Positions 17,196-25,522 of a stretch of 55,122 nucleotides of DNA are shown in pieces; position 1 is the first letter of the stretch; every line of letters begins with the position of its first letter. Both the position numbers and the translations under genes were made by a program. Under the pieces are notes generated by a model that worked only from the letters and a program-made list of their open reading frames with translations, was not told the origin of the DNA and made no database searches. The stretch comes from an uncultured Alphaproteobacteria bacterium (GTDB lineage: Bacteria > Pseudomonadota > Alphaproteobacteria > Rs-D84). The stretch is taken from positions 1 through 55,122 of the forward strand of contig CALXLG010000007.1 of NCBI GenBank assembly GCA_944389135.1, written 5' to 3'.

Positions 17196-17819
17196 ATGAA
17201 ACACATACAGAAAATACTATGGTCTATTGCAGCTACATTTATAGCAATAATTTTTAAAACAGATTTAGCACAGGCAGCAGGGGAATATTACAATAGAAGT
17301 TTTACAGAAGTATTAAGCAACGGAATAAGATTATCGATTACAACCACTTCTTATAGCTGCGATTGGGGTGACAAATATAATTGTCCAATAACCACCCTTA
17401 CAGAAAAAATAAACAACCAAGGCGAAACAGTATCAAAATGTCCAAAAGGCACATATTTAGCAAGTTGCGGTTGCACAACAGGACTTGGTTGTTGCAACGC
17501 AACCACAGATGTAAACAGCATAACTTGTAAAACCTGTCCAGGTATTGGAACAACAGCAGATGTGCCAGTATATTATTATCCAGGGCAAGAAATCAAACCA
17601 ACAAATGGACCTTCTTCTTATTGTTGCCACCGTACCCCAGATGGCAACGTAATATCCCCGGACGGAACTATGAGAAGTTATATATACAAAGTATATATAT
17701 TAAGTGGCTTTATATTAAATGACGCAGATGCGGCAACAGACTGCTTTCTGCCAAAGGCAACAACTTATAACGATACGACAGGCAGTTATCAATATACTAA
17801 CAGTTGTTATTATAATTAA
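17196..17819 (+). CDS. Exported cysteine-rich protein, paralogue B
   Basis: A 207-residue signal-peptide protein (MKHIQKILWSIAATFIAIIF..., cleavage near AQA-AG), paralogous to the gene before it. The two share the signal-peptide style (IIFKTD then Ala-rich), the cysteine order and the ending SCYYN/SCYY. Between the cysteine blocks the sequences have drifted a lot. Each copy has its own strong promoter, so expression may be high. It is followed after 15 bp by the GT2 gene and may be co-transcribed with the glycosyltransferases. The function is unknown. Confidence 0.82.
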   Translation: MKHIQKILWSIAATFIAIIFKTDLAQAAGEYYNRSFTEVLSNGIRLSITTTSYSCDWGDKYNCPITTLTEKINNQGETVSKCPKGTYLASCGCTTGLGCCNATTDVNSITCKTCPGIGTTADVPVYYYPGQEIKPTNGPSSYCCHRTPDGNVISPDGTMRSYIYKVYILSGFILNDADAATDCFLPKATTYNDTTGSYQYTNSCYYN

Positions 17820-17834
17820 TATAATAAAAATATT

Positions 17835-18776
17835 ATGAAAAAACCAAAAATTTCAATAATTATTCCTAATTACAATTACGGTCGTTATATTGATGACGCT
17901 TTAAAATCAGTACTTGCACAAAAATTTAACGACTGGGAATGTATTGTTATTGATGATGCTAGCACAGACGATTCTATTAAAATCATAAAAAAATATATAA
18001 AAAAAGATTCTCGCTTCAAACTGATACAAAGTAAAAAACATATAGGCACATCATCATCTAGAAACAAAGGTCTTGATGCTGCTCAAGGGGACTATATTGC
18101 TTTTTTGGACTCTGACGACTGTTATACAGATTACGCCTTAGATATGCTTTATAATTTAGCCCTCAGCACAAAGGCGGATATGATAGGTGCACAAACAACA
18201 ATAGTTCCTGAAAACTATTCTTTTGTTCCAAATGCAAACGCCTCATATCCAACAACAAATATCAGCATAAGCAACAATCCTGTAGAATTTTTATTGTTGC
18301 CAAAAAATTATAACTGGTGTTGGATATGGCGTCGAATTTACAAACGTGAACTTTTAAAAGACGTTCGTTTTTTACCTGATTTTGAAACGATTGGTGATGA
18401 TTTAACATTCATGTTAAATGTATGCTGGCGCGCAAAAACAATTGTAGAAACTCCTAACATTTCTGTAATGCATAGATATAACAGATTCTCTGTTATGAAC
18501 AAAACTTTTGACATTGATAAAATAGACTGGTTCCCAAAATATTTTAAATATATAAAAAATAACATGCTAGATAAATACGATTTCGTTTTCCTAAGGTATT
18601 TTTATCAAAACACCTTAAAATACCTTTTACTAGAAACTGTCGCAAAACCCAAAATGTATAATAAGCTTCATTTAGAATCAAGAAAGATATTAATTGATTC
18701 CTGTAAATACATTCCCTTAAGATATTTAACATTTAAGCAAAAGATTTTGTGTAAGTTCTTATCATGGCTGAAATAA
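17835..18776 (+). CDS. GT2-family glycosyltransferase
   Basis: A 313-residue GT-A glycosyltransferase. The N-terminus has SIIIPNYNYGRYIDDAL, VIDDASTDDS and the DxD-type FLDSDD near residue 95. Family 2 enzymes transfer a sugar from a nucleotide donor to an LPS, glycan or protein acceptor at the inner membrane. There is no membrane segment. Its 3' end overlaps the GT8 gene by 13 bp, so the two work from one transcript, probably adding successive sugars to the same acceptor; the acceptor is unknown. Confidence 0.9.
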   Translation: MKKPKISIIIPNYNYGRYIDDALKSVLAQKFNDWECIVIDDASTDDSIKIIKKYIKKDSRFKLIQSKKHIGTSSSRNKGLDAAQGDYIAFLDSDDCYTDYALDMLYNLALSTKADMIGAQTTIVPENYSFVPNANASYPTTNISISNNPVEFLLLPKNYNWCWIWRRIYKRELLKDVRFLPDFETIGDDLTFMLNVCWRAKTIVETPNISVMHRYNRFSVMNKTFDIDKIDWFPKYFKYIKNNMLDKYDFVFLRYFYQNTLKYLLLETVAKPKMYNKLHLESRKILIDSCKYIPLRYLTFKQKILCKFLSWLK

Positions 18777-19711
18777 ACGTATTATATGCTTTTGATACAC
18801 GTTTCTGGAAACTTGCTTCTGTTTCCATGTATTCTTTATTAAAAAATAAAAAAAACACCACTAGCATTAATATCTACTGCATGGTTGCTCCTCATACTAA
18901 AGGTAAAAAGAAAATATTTTCTATAATAAAAAAATTTCCTAATACAAAGCTAATATGGCGCCCAATTAAACCATATGAAAACCCATTCAGAACATATGAA
19001 TATTCCAGATGGAGTCCTGTTATATTCTATCGTTTATTTGCTCATAAAATATTTCCAAACGTAGATAAACTATTATATCTAGATTCAGACACACTGATAT
19101 GCGATGATTTAACAGAATTATATGAAACCAACCTATCAAAATATGTTATCGGCGCTGTACAAGACCTGGCCCCAATAGAAGACCCAACAAACCCCAATGG
19201 TACATTTGCAAAAGGATTTTCTGAACAATATTTAAACAACGGCCCGTACTTTAATTCCGGCGTATTATTAATTAACACAAAAAGAATGAAAGAATTTGAA
19301 AACGCTTTAATTTCTGTAAAAGCCAAATTAACATACCCAGATCAAGACATAATGAACGTAGCACTTCTTGACCGTATAAAGCCATTAGAATTAAAATATA
19401 ATTTCGCGCCGAACGTAAAAGTACCAAAACACTTTCCACCCAAACAAGCAAAAGAAGTCATAGAAAACAAATATAAAATTCTTCATTTTTATACAGTAAA
19501 GCCTTATTATTACTTATATATATCACGCGATATATATTCAAGATTCTATAATACGGCAGACGAAATAGATATGCACCCAGAAGATTTTATAAAACAAGAA
19601 AACAAACATCTAAAAAAATATGCAAAGAAAAATACGAAGACCAACATCCCTTTTCTAAAACTTCGTAGAGGCACAATTTATTTATTCGGCATTAAAATTT
19701 TACAAATATAA
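18764..19711 (+). CDS. GT8-family glycosyltransferase (LgtC/RfaJ-like)
   Basis: A 315-residue GT8 enzyme with INVLYAFDTRF at the start, the LYLDSDTLICDD metal-binding DxD, YFNSGVLLIN, and a late LHFYTVKPY motif. GT8 members typically add galactose or glucose to lipopolysaccharide core. The C-terminal basic tail (KYAKKNTKTN...) may bind the membrane. It overlaps the GT2 gene, and its stop is 3 bp from the convergent tlyA stop. Confidence 0.9.
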   Translation: MAEINVLYAFDTRFWKLASVSMYSLLKNKKNTTSINIYCMVAPHTKGKKKIFSIIKKFPNTKLIWRPIKPYENPFRTYEYSRWSPVIFYRLFAHKIFPNVDKLLYLDSDTLICDDLTELYETNLSKYVIGAVQDLAPIEDPTNPNGTFAKGFSEQYLNNGPYFNSGVLLINTKRMKEFENALISVKAKLTYPDQDIMNVALLDRIKPLELKYNFAPNVKVPKHFPPKQAKEVIENKYKILHFYTVKPYYYLYISRDIYSRFYNTADEIDMHPEDFIKQENKHLKKYAKKNTKTNIPFLKLRRGTIYLFGIKILQI

Positions 19712-19714
19712 AAC

Positions 19715-20422
19715 TTATAAATTAAAGCCGGCCAAAAACTCAACATTTCCACTGCCACCAAGAATAGGGGACTGTATAACACCAATGCACTTTAACCCCA
19801 ACTTTTCAAAGCAAGCCCTAACTTTTTCTATCGCTTGATTCCTGTCTATTTCAGACCTTATAACACCATTATATCGGGCTGCAACCTCTCTAGACACTTC
19901 AAATTGTGGCTTTATAAGCGCAATTATTTTCTTCGCACCCCATTTTTGTAAAGCATCGGCAATATTAGTTAATGAAATAAAAGAAACATCTATTACTATC
20001 AAATCTACTGGTTCAATAGGGTCCAATGTCCTGATATCAGTTTTTTCCAACGATATTACACGCGCGTCTGAACGCAATTCTGGAACAAGTTGATTTGTAC
20101 CAACATCCACCGCAATAACCTTTTTAGCACCACGATTTAGCAAAGTTTCTGTAAAACCACCAGTACTTGCACCAACATCCAAACAAACCATACCATCAGG
20201 ATTTATATTGAAGTAATCAAGAGCATGAGACAATTTTAGACTGCCACGACTTGCAGAATAGGGCAAATTTCCGGCTATCAACTCATCTGTATCTTTTATA
20301 TTTTGACTCGGTTTTTGCGCAATTTGTTTATTAACATAAACTAACCCCGCTTTAATAGCAGCTACAGCCTTTGCACGCGTAGGATAAAAATTTTTAACAA
20401 CCAATGCTTGATCTAATCTCAT
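19715..20422 (-). CDS. tlyA: TlyA-family rRNA 2'-O-methyltransferase
   Basis: A 235-residue protein with an N-terminal S4 RNA-binding domain (MRLDQALVVKNFYPTRAKA, about residues 1-60) and a C-terminal FtsJ-type methyltransferase domain (LDVGASTGGFTETLL, VIDVSFISL, LIKPQFE). TlyA proteins methylate ribose of cytidines in 16S and/or 23S rRNA, and some have been called haemolysins. The conserved DVGASTGGFT and VSFISL motifs make the family clear; the exact target is inferred. Confidence 0.92.
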   Translation of the reverse strand: MRLDQALVVKNFYPTRAKAVAAIKAGLVYVNKQIAQKPSQNIKDTDELIAGNLPYSASRGSLKLSHALDYFNINPDGMVCLDVGASTGGFTETLLNRGAKKVIAVDVGTNQLVPELRSDARVISLEKTDIRTLDPIEPVDLIVIDVSFISLTNIADALQKWGAKKIIALIKPQFEVSREVAARYNGVIRSEIDRNQAIEKVRACFEKLGLKCIGVIQSPILGGSGNVEFLAGFNL

Positions 20423-21637
20423 AACAAACTAAATTATAGTCTTTAAAAAAATAAAATCAATTTTTGTAATATATTTTATAAATTCAGAGCAATAATTATA
20501 ATTAATATTTTTTATTAACTTAATAGTTTATTCACATAAATATACTTATATTTATAACGAGCACAAGACATAAAAAAACAACCATACAAGCAGTTAAAAA
20601 ACAAAAATATAATTTCGCAGAAAACATCCATATAAAAAACACATAAGCTAAACTAAATTATAACACAATATACAATATAATATTGTATTTATTAAATAAA
20701 TACTATTAATAAAACAATACGCAGAGCAGGGGCATAAAATCAACGTGCCAAGCGCTTCTATAAAGCATAAAAAAACAAGCTTTAAAAAACCGCCATATAA
20801 AAAATACGCAAAAAAACGGCAAAAAAAACACGTACAACAACAAAAAATGTAACAATAAAAAGTAAACATCAACATTTTTATAACACTTACCACGCCGAAC
20901 ACCACAAGCAAGCTTTAGCCGTTATCAACACAGAAGCCACAGATTGCATAACTCAAAACAACTTATACAAATACAAATCGAAAGCAACTAAGAATTAACA
21001 AACGCGCCAAACAACACTCGCCAACAATAATACAAAATACATAAACTCCCCCCGGTTCCACAATACGACTATACATAATATACATTATACGCCTTCTGCT
21101 AATACTTGCCCTGCAGTACAAAAACACGACAAACTTATAAAAAACAACTGCCCAACAATTTATTAAAAGTCTCGCTCTAACACGACATCACAACACACAT
21201 TTTTTAAAACACCAAAAAAATATACACAACTTTAATAAAAACAAATATCTTTTTGATTTAAATACAATTTCAAAAATTTTTTTCTCATAACAACAATAAA
21301 AGAACTATGTTTTTCTATACAAGCCACAAAAACTCCCTATAAAAAACATCTCACACATAAACAAAGCAATGTTTTTTTTGGACATACAACCTGGCTCGCC
21401 GTTCCCTTAGTTTATACCCACAAACAAGCTTTTTATAAGACTTTAATTTAATTTCCACAGTCTCTTCTTTCTCTTTGATAAAAAGCTATCGTCCACCTGT
21501 TGTTTTTCGACTACATGCCCACAATTTTGTCGTTTTTAATCTCAAAATTATCTGACAATTAAATATTTATTTTATTAATTATTGAGTTCGCAAGAACCAG
21601 AATCTGAAAGTTTATTTTGTGAATCAACTTTTGCTTT
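20423..21637. other. 1.2 kb AT-rich stretch with no convincing gene
   Basis: No frame here looks like protein. The longest, on the minus strand at 20648-20911, is only Phe, Leu, Cys and Tyr from T-rich sequence. The plus strand is markedly rich in A and C and poor in G through about 20640-21400. Seen in it are DnaA-box-like 9-mers TTATTCACA (20528-20536) and TTATCAACA (20922-20930), a small palindrome ACAATA-TAA-TATTGT near 20670, and GGGGGG near 21050 on the minus strand. No tRNA, RNase P, tmRNA or 6S signature was recognised. It could be a decayed gene, a long non-coding RNA or a replication-related spacer. Confidence 0.5.
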
Positions 21638-22213
21638 CTACAAATTGTTTTTATTTGTATTTTTCAAATATTGTTTCAACGCAAAATCTACTTTATCCAA
21701 CGTTTTACGCAGGCTTTCATCCTTTGTTTCAACAGTAATATTCGCCTGCGAATAAATATCATAGCGTTCGTTAATCAGCTGCGCCAAAATCTTTCTACTA
21801 TCAGCATGCAATAACTGAGGTCTAGTATTACGAAAATTAGTTCTCTTTACCAACAAATCTAAATCTGCCTTCAACCAAACAGTAACAGCCTTTTTTAATA
21901 CCATTTCTCTTACTGCCGGGGTTATAAACGCCCCTTCCCCGGTTGATATAACTTTTCCAACAGGCGCGGTTTCCAGCAATCTTTCTATAATTTTCTGTTC
22001 AACACGACGAAATTCCGGTTCACCATACAAAGAAAAAATATCAACAACACTACAACCAGCCGCAGATTCTATTTCTTTATCAGAATCAACAAACGGAACA
22101 CCCAATTTTCTTGCCAGAGCTCGCCCAACGCTTGTTTTACCTGCCCCCATTAAACCAACCATAACAATCGGTCTATCTAACAAAATTGCTTTATCTTCTT
22201 TCATTCTTTGCAT
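21638..22213 (-). CDS. aroK: Shikimate kinase
   Basis: A 191-residue P-loop kinase that phosphorylates shikimate in chorismate synthesis. It has Walker A GLMGAGKTSVGR, the DSDKEIE shikimate-binding Asp pair, a TGEGAF motif in place of the usual GGGA, and an RPQLL lid. The frame opens at 22243; starts at 22213 or 22204 fit the family better, and neither has a clear Shine-Dalgarno. In many bacteria aroK is followed by aroB; here it is followed by the long gene-free stretch. Confidence 0.88.
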   Translation of the reverse strand: MQRMKEDKAILLDRPIVMVGLMGAGKTSVGRALARKLGVPFVDSDKEIESAAGCSVVDIFSLYGEPEFRRVEQKIIERLLETAPVGKVISTGEGAFITPAVREMVLKKAVTVWLKADLDLLVKRTNFRNTRPQLLHADSRKILAQLINERYDIYSQANITVETKDESLRKTLDKVDFALKQYLKNTNKNNL

Positions 22214-22245
22214 AATACTAATAAAAACACCCTTAAAAAACAATA

Positions 22246-22272
22246 AAAAACCGCAAAAAGCGGTTTTTTTAA
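22246..22272. terminator. Terminator downstream of prfA
   Basis: Stem AAAAACCGC/GCGGTTTTT with loop AAAAA and T/A tracts on both sides. It lies between the prfA stop and the aroK start, so it probably ends the hisS-prfA transcript on the minus strand. Confidence 0.8.
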
Positions 22273-23333
22273 TTTAAATTAGCCAATTGTTCTAATTGAT
22301 CTGCTGCAATTAATGCATCTATCATCTCATCCAATCCTTCACCACCGGCCAAAATATCCTCCAACTTATATAAAGTTAGTTTTATACGATGATCTGTAAC
22401 ACGTTGTTCTGGAAAATTATAGGTCCTAATTTTCTCGCTACGATCACCGGAACCAACCATACTTTTTCTTGAAGCATTACTTGCATTCATCTGTTCTTGT
22501 CTTTGTTTTTCGTATATTTTTGAACGAAGAACTGACATAGCAGAAATCTTATTTTGCAACTGACTGCGTTCATTTTGACACGTTACAACAATACCTGTTG
22601 GGAAGTGCGTTATTCTTATCGCACTATCGGTTTTATTAACATGTTGACCACCTGCACCGGATGCACGGAATATATCTATTCTTATATCTTTATCATCAAT
22701 AACGACGTCTATATCTTTTGCTTCTGGCATAACCGCGACAGAAGCAGCACTAGTATGAATTCTACCGCCCGCCTCTGTTTCCGGCACACGTTGAACACGA
22801 TGTATTCCTGATTCAAACTTCATACGCGCATAAGCACCATTGCCATCGATTTTGAACACTATTTCTTTATAGCCATTTAAAGACGTTGCATTTTCTTCTA
22901 TAACTTCGACCTTCCAACCATGACGCAACGCATAAGATTTATATTGATTATATAAATCCCCCGCAAACAAAGCAGACTCTTCGCCACCAACACCTGCACG
23001 AATTTCCATAATAACACTGTTATCATCCGCTTCATCACGTGGTAATAACGCAATTTGTAGTTTTTTTTCTGTCTCTGGCAGTTTATGATTAAGATCATCT
23101 AATTGCTGGGCCGCAATAGATTTTAATTCGGCATCGTGCAACATCTCATTAGCATCGGCGATGCCCTGAGTTATCTGAAAATATTCGGTTATCAAAGGCA
23201 AAATTTCTGACAAACGAGAATATTCTTTTGACAACTTAGTTAATTCTGCGCCAGACCCCCCCCCAGAATTCATCTGGGTTTCTATTTCTTTGGCACGCGC
23301 TTGAATATCTCGTAATTTTTGTTCTATTATCAT
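22269..23333 (-). CDS. prfA: Peptide chain release factor 1
   Basis: A 354-residue class I release factor reading UAA and UAG. It has the GAGGQHVNK motif that triggers peptidyl-tRNA hydrolysis near residue 229. The recognition loop sits in HRVQRVPETEAGGRIHTSA, where the PxT form marks RF1 rather than RF2 (SPF). The length is normal. It is 4 bp downstream of hisS and surely co-transcribed. In many genomes prmC follows prfA; it does not here. Confidence 0.96.
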   Translation of the reverse strand: MIIEQKLRDIQARAKEIETQMNSGGGSGAELTKLSKEYSRLSEILPLITEYFQITQGIADANEMLHDAELKSIAAQQLDDLNHKLPETEKKLQIALLPRDEADDNSVIMEIRAGVGGEESALFAGDLYNQYKSYALRHGWKVEVIEENATSLNGYKEIVFKIDGNGAYARMKFESGIHRVQRVPETEAGGRIHTSAASVAVMPEAKDIDVVIDDKDIRIDIFRASGAGGQHVNKTDSAIRITHFPTGIVVTCQNERSQLQNKISAMSVLRSKIYEKQRQEQMNASNASRKSMVGSGDRSEKIRTYNFPEQRVTDHRIKLTLYKLEDILAGGEGLDEMIDALIAADQLEQLANLN

Positions 23334-23337
23334 GACA

Positions 23338-24630
23338 TTACACCGTTTTTAACAAATTTATTGTTTCTTCAAGACCTAACGTCTGTTGTTGCCCTGTTTG
23401 CATATTTTTTACGGATAGAACGTTAGTATTTTTCTCGTTTTCACCTATTATTATACTGAAATCAGCCTTGATTTTATCCGAAAACTCTATTTGATTTTTA
23501 AATTTCTTGTTCGCATCCAAATAAGGAACAGCTGTTATACCAGAATTACGCAAAGCAGCCAACACAGACATAGAAAAAGCAACCTGCTCGCCCCCCATAA
23601 CCAATACCGCCACTTTTACAGGACGTTCAAATTTGCTTAAATCTATTTTATTCTCGTCCATTAACGCAACCATAAGTCTTGAAAAGCCAACAGCAGCACC
23701 AACACCAATTATTTTTGTTTTGGAAAACTTTGATGCAAGGTCCTCATAACGACCGCCCCCACCTATTGCGCCCAATTCTGGAAAATTATCCAAGAAGAAC
23801 TCAAACACAATTCCTGTATAATATGCGTGTCCACGCATAATTCCAAGGTCTATTTTGGCATTTTTTATACCCATAGAGTTTAACAACACCATAAATTCGT
23901 CTAACTCTTTTATTGCGGCATCTAATGCCTCTGCGCGCCCTACAAAAGAAGAATAACCATTTGAAAATACATTATTTATTTCATTTGCTGCATTTTCCCC
24001 AACTTCTTCAACAAGTCCTTCATAAAAATCTGATATCTTATCTTTTTTATCTATCAAAACGAATGCGGCACGTTGCTGTTCTGCGCTTAAATTCAAACTT
24101 GCAAACATCGCATTCCAAAAGCGACGGTTTCCAACCCTTACATTTACAGGCCCAATAAATTCTTCAACAGATTTATATGCATCCGCCAAAGTCGCAACTA
24201 TTTCCGCATCGTAGTTTTCAGACAAACTATCTATTCCCATAATATCCAAGTCCATCTGATAAAATTCACGATATCTTCCACGCTGGGGTCTTTCCCCACG
24301 ATAGTTGCGTGCAAATTGGTATGCTCTAAAAGGAAAAACTAAATCATTTATATGCCCCGCTACATAACGAGACAGCCCGACAGTCCCGTCATAGCGTAGC
24401 CCCATTTTAGTATCACCCTTTTGAAATAAAAACATCTGTGTTTCTATTTCATCCCAATTATCTTTATCTGTCAAAACTTCTGCACGTTCAATAGCCGGCA
24501 AATCAAGATGACAAAAACCCGCTGTCTTTAACACACGTTGCATACGCATTGCACATTCATCAAAGCAACGCTGTTGAACAGGCAATAATTCAATAAATCC
24601 AGACAAAGTTTTCGTTGGTTTCAATTCCAT
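23338..24630 (-). CDS. hisS: Histidyl-tRNA synthetase
   Basis: A 430-residue class II synthetase. Motif 2 appears as LRYDGTVGLSRYV followed by FPFRAYQFARNYRGERPQ-type sequence, the histidine-binding motif as RGHAYYTG (usually RGLDYYTG), and motif 3 within GAIGGGGRYEDL...GVGAAVGFSRL. A C-terminal anticodon-binding domain runs from about residue 335. It leads the hisS-prfA pair, behind a TG-extended -10 box at 24680-24685. Confidence 0.95.
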   Translation of the reverse strand: MELKPTKTLSGFIELLPVQQRCFDECAMRMQRVLKTAGFCHLDLPAIERAEVLTDKDNWDEIETQMFLFQKGDTKMGLRYDGTVGLSRYVAGHINDLVFPFRAYQFARNYRGERPQRGRYREFYQMDLDIMGIDSLSENYDAEIVATLADAYKSVEEFIGPVNVRVGNRRFWNAMFASLNLSAEQQRAAFVLIDKKDKISDFYEGLVEEVGENAANEINNVFSNGYSSFVGRAEALDAAIKELDEFMVLLNSMGIKNAKIDLGIMRGHAYYTGIVFEFFLDNFPELGAIGGGGRYEDLASKFSKTKIIGVGAAVGFSRLMVALMDENKIDLSKFERPVKVAVLVMGGEQVAFSMSVLAALRNSGITAVPYLDANKKFKNQIEFSDKIKADFSIIIGENEKNTNVLSVKNMQTGQQQTLGLEETINLLKTV

Positions 24631-24679
24631 TTTTTTATTCCTATATTTTATAAAAGAAATCTGAACACATTTAGTGTTA

Positions 24680-24688
24680 ATTATATCA
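24680..24688 (-). promoter_or_regulatory. Extended -10 promoter element upstream of hisS
   Basis: On the minus strand TGA followed by a perfect TATAAT (24680-24685), about 50 bp before the hisS ATG. No good -35 is seen, which a TG-extended -10 can tolerate. Confidence 0.5.
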
Positions 24689-24716
24689 TAAAAATAATTA
24701 GTATGCTATAAACAGT

Positions 24717-24730
24717 CGCCCACCAGGGCG
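24717..24730. terminator. GC-rich hairpin between the YgjP-type gene and hisS
   Basis: CGCCC-ACCA-GGGCG, a 5 bp stem with a 4 nt loop in AT-rich surroundings, 75 bp after the upstream gene's stop. Only a weak T-tract follows on the minus strand, so terminator function is uncertain; a leader hairpin for hisS is the alternative. Confidence 0.35.
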
Positions 24731-24804
24731 TGATGAACCAAACGATAAAGATATTCTTTAGAAATCATAACTTGATTTTACGATATTTTTTTCAAAATTC
24801 AAGG

Positions 24805-25512
24805 TTAAAAATATTTATGTAATTCCGCCCCATGCTGATTTAGCCATCTTTTTGCGCGTTCTACCCCAAATCCGTACAATTCAGACACCTGATGCCAGAA
24901 AGCTGCAGAATGGTCCATATGTTTTTGATGTGCTAGCTCATGCATAACAACATAACGCATAACTTCTGGCGGCGCAAATGCCAATCGCCAAGAAAAAGAC
25001 ATTGTTCCGCTGGTAGAGCAACTGCCCCAACGTGAAGACGTATCACGAATTGAAACTCTTTTCGGCCAAAAATCTTTTGGGGTTGTTTTTATAATTTGCT
25101 TTACAGATATTAAGAATTGCTCTTTTATAAAATCACGTACGCGACGTTCCAACATATCGATACTCCCCCCAACAATCAAGACACACGTACCATCTTCACA
25201 CAGCAAAAATTCATTTCCTCGGCGATTTGGGTTATGCTTTATTAACACTTTTTTCCCCAGAAATTCTATAACATCATTTTCTTTAAGTTTTTCTTTAGCT
25301 GGGGCTTTTGCAAATATACGTTCGCACCATAATCGCTTTTGTTCCAAGAACCTCAACGCAGCAGACGTTGAAGCCAGCCACGGTTTTGTTATAACAATTT
25401 CACGTTTTGGTGTCGTTTTTGGGCGTAAAGTGATATTACGCAAACCGCGTCTTGTATTTATTACGACAGGAATCTTTTCTCCTGACGACAAAGTTAATTC
25501 GTAATCAGCCAT
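24805..25512 (-). CDS. YgjP/DUF45-type metallopeptidase-like protein
   Basis: A 235-residue protein with the zinc motif HELAHQKHMDHSAAFW near residue 192 (HExxH plus a downstream His) and the preceding SSRWGSCS and LAFAPPEVMRYVVMHE segments typical of the DUF45/YgjP family. The family is related to M48-type gluzincin proteases; its substrate is not established. It starts 10 bp after the transketolase stop and should be co-transcribed with it. Confidence 0.88.
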   Translation of the reverse strand: MADYELTLSSGEKIPVVINTRRGLRNITLRPKTTPKREIVITKPWLASTSAALRFLEQKRLWCERIFAKAPAKEKLKENDVIEFLGKKVLIKHNPNRRGNEFLLCEDGTCVLIVGGSIDMLERRVRDFIKEQFLISVKQIIKTTPKDFWPKRVSIRDTSSRWGSCSTSGTMSFSWRLAFAPPEVMRYVVMHELAHQKHMDHSAAFWHQVSELYGFGVERAKRWLNQHGAELHKYF

Positions 25513-25522
25513 ATTTATAAAG

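Noticed and set aside
20648-20911. 87-codon minus-strand frame in the gene-free stretch
   Set aside because: It is made of Phe, Leu, Cys, Tyr and Ile as expected from T-rich DNA, with no ribosome-binding site or start context.
20423-21637. Chromosomal replication origin
   Set aside because: Only two imperfect DnaA-box-like words were found, and the flanking genes (tlyA, aroK) are not the usual origin neighbours; kept only as an open possibility.
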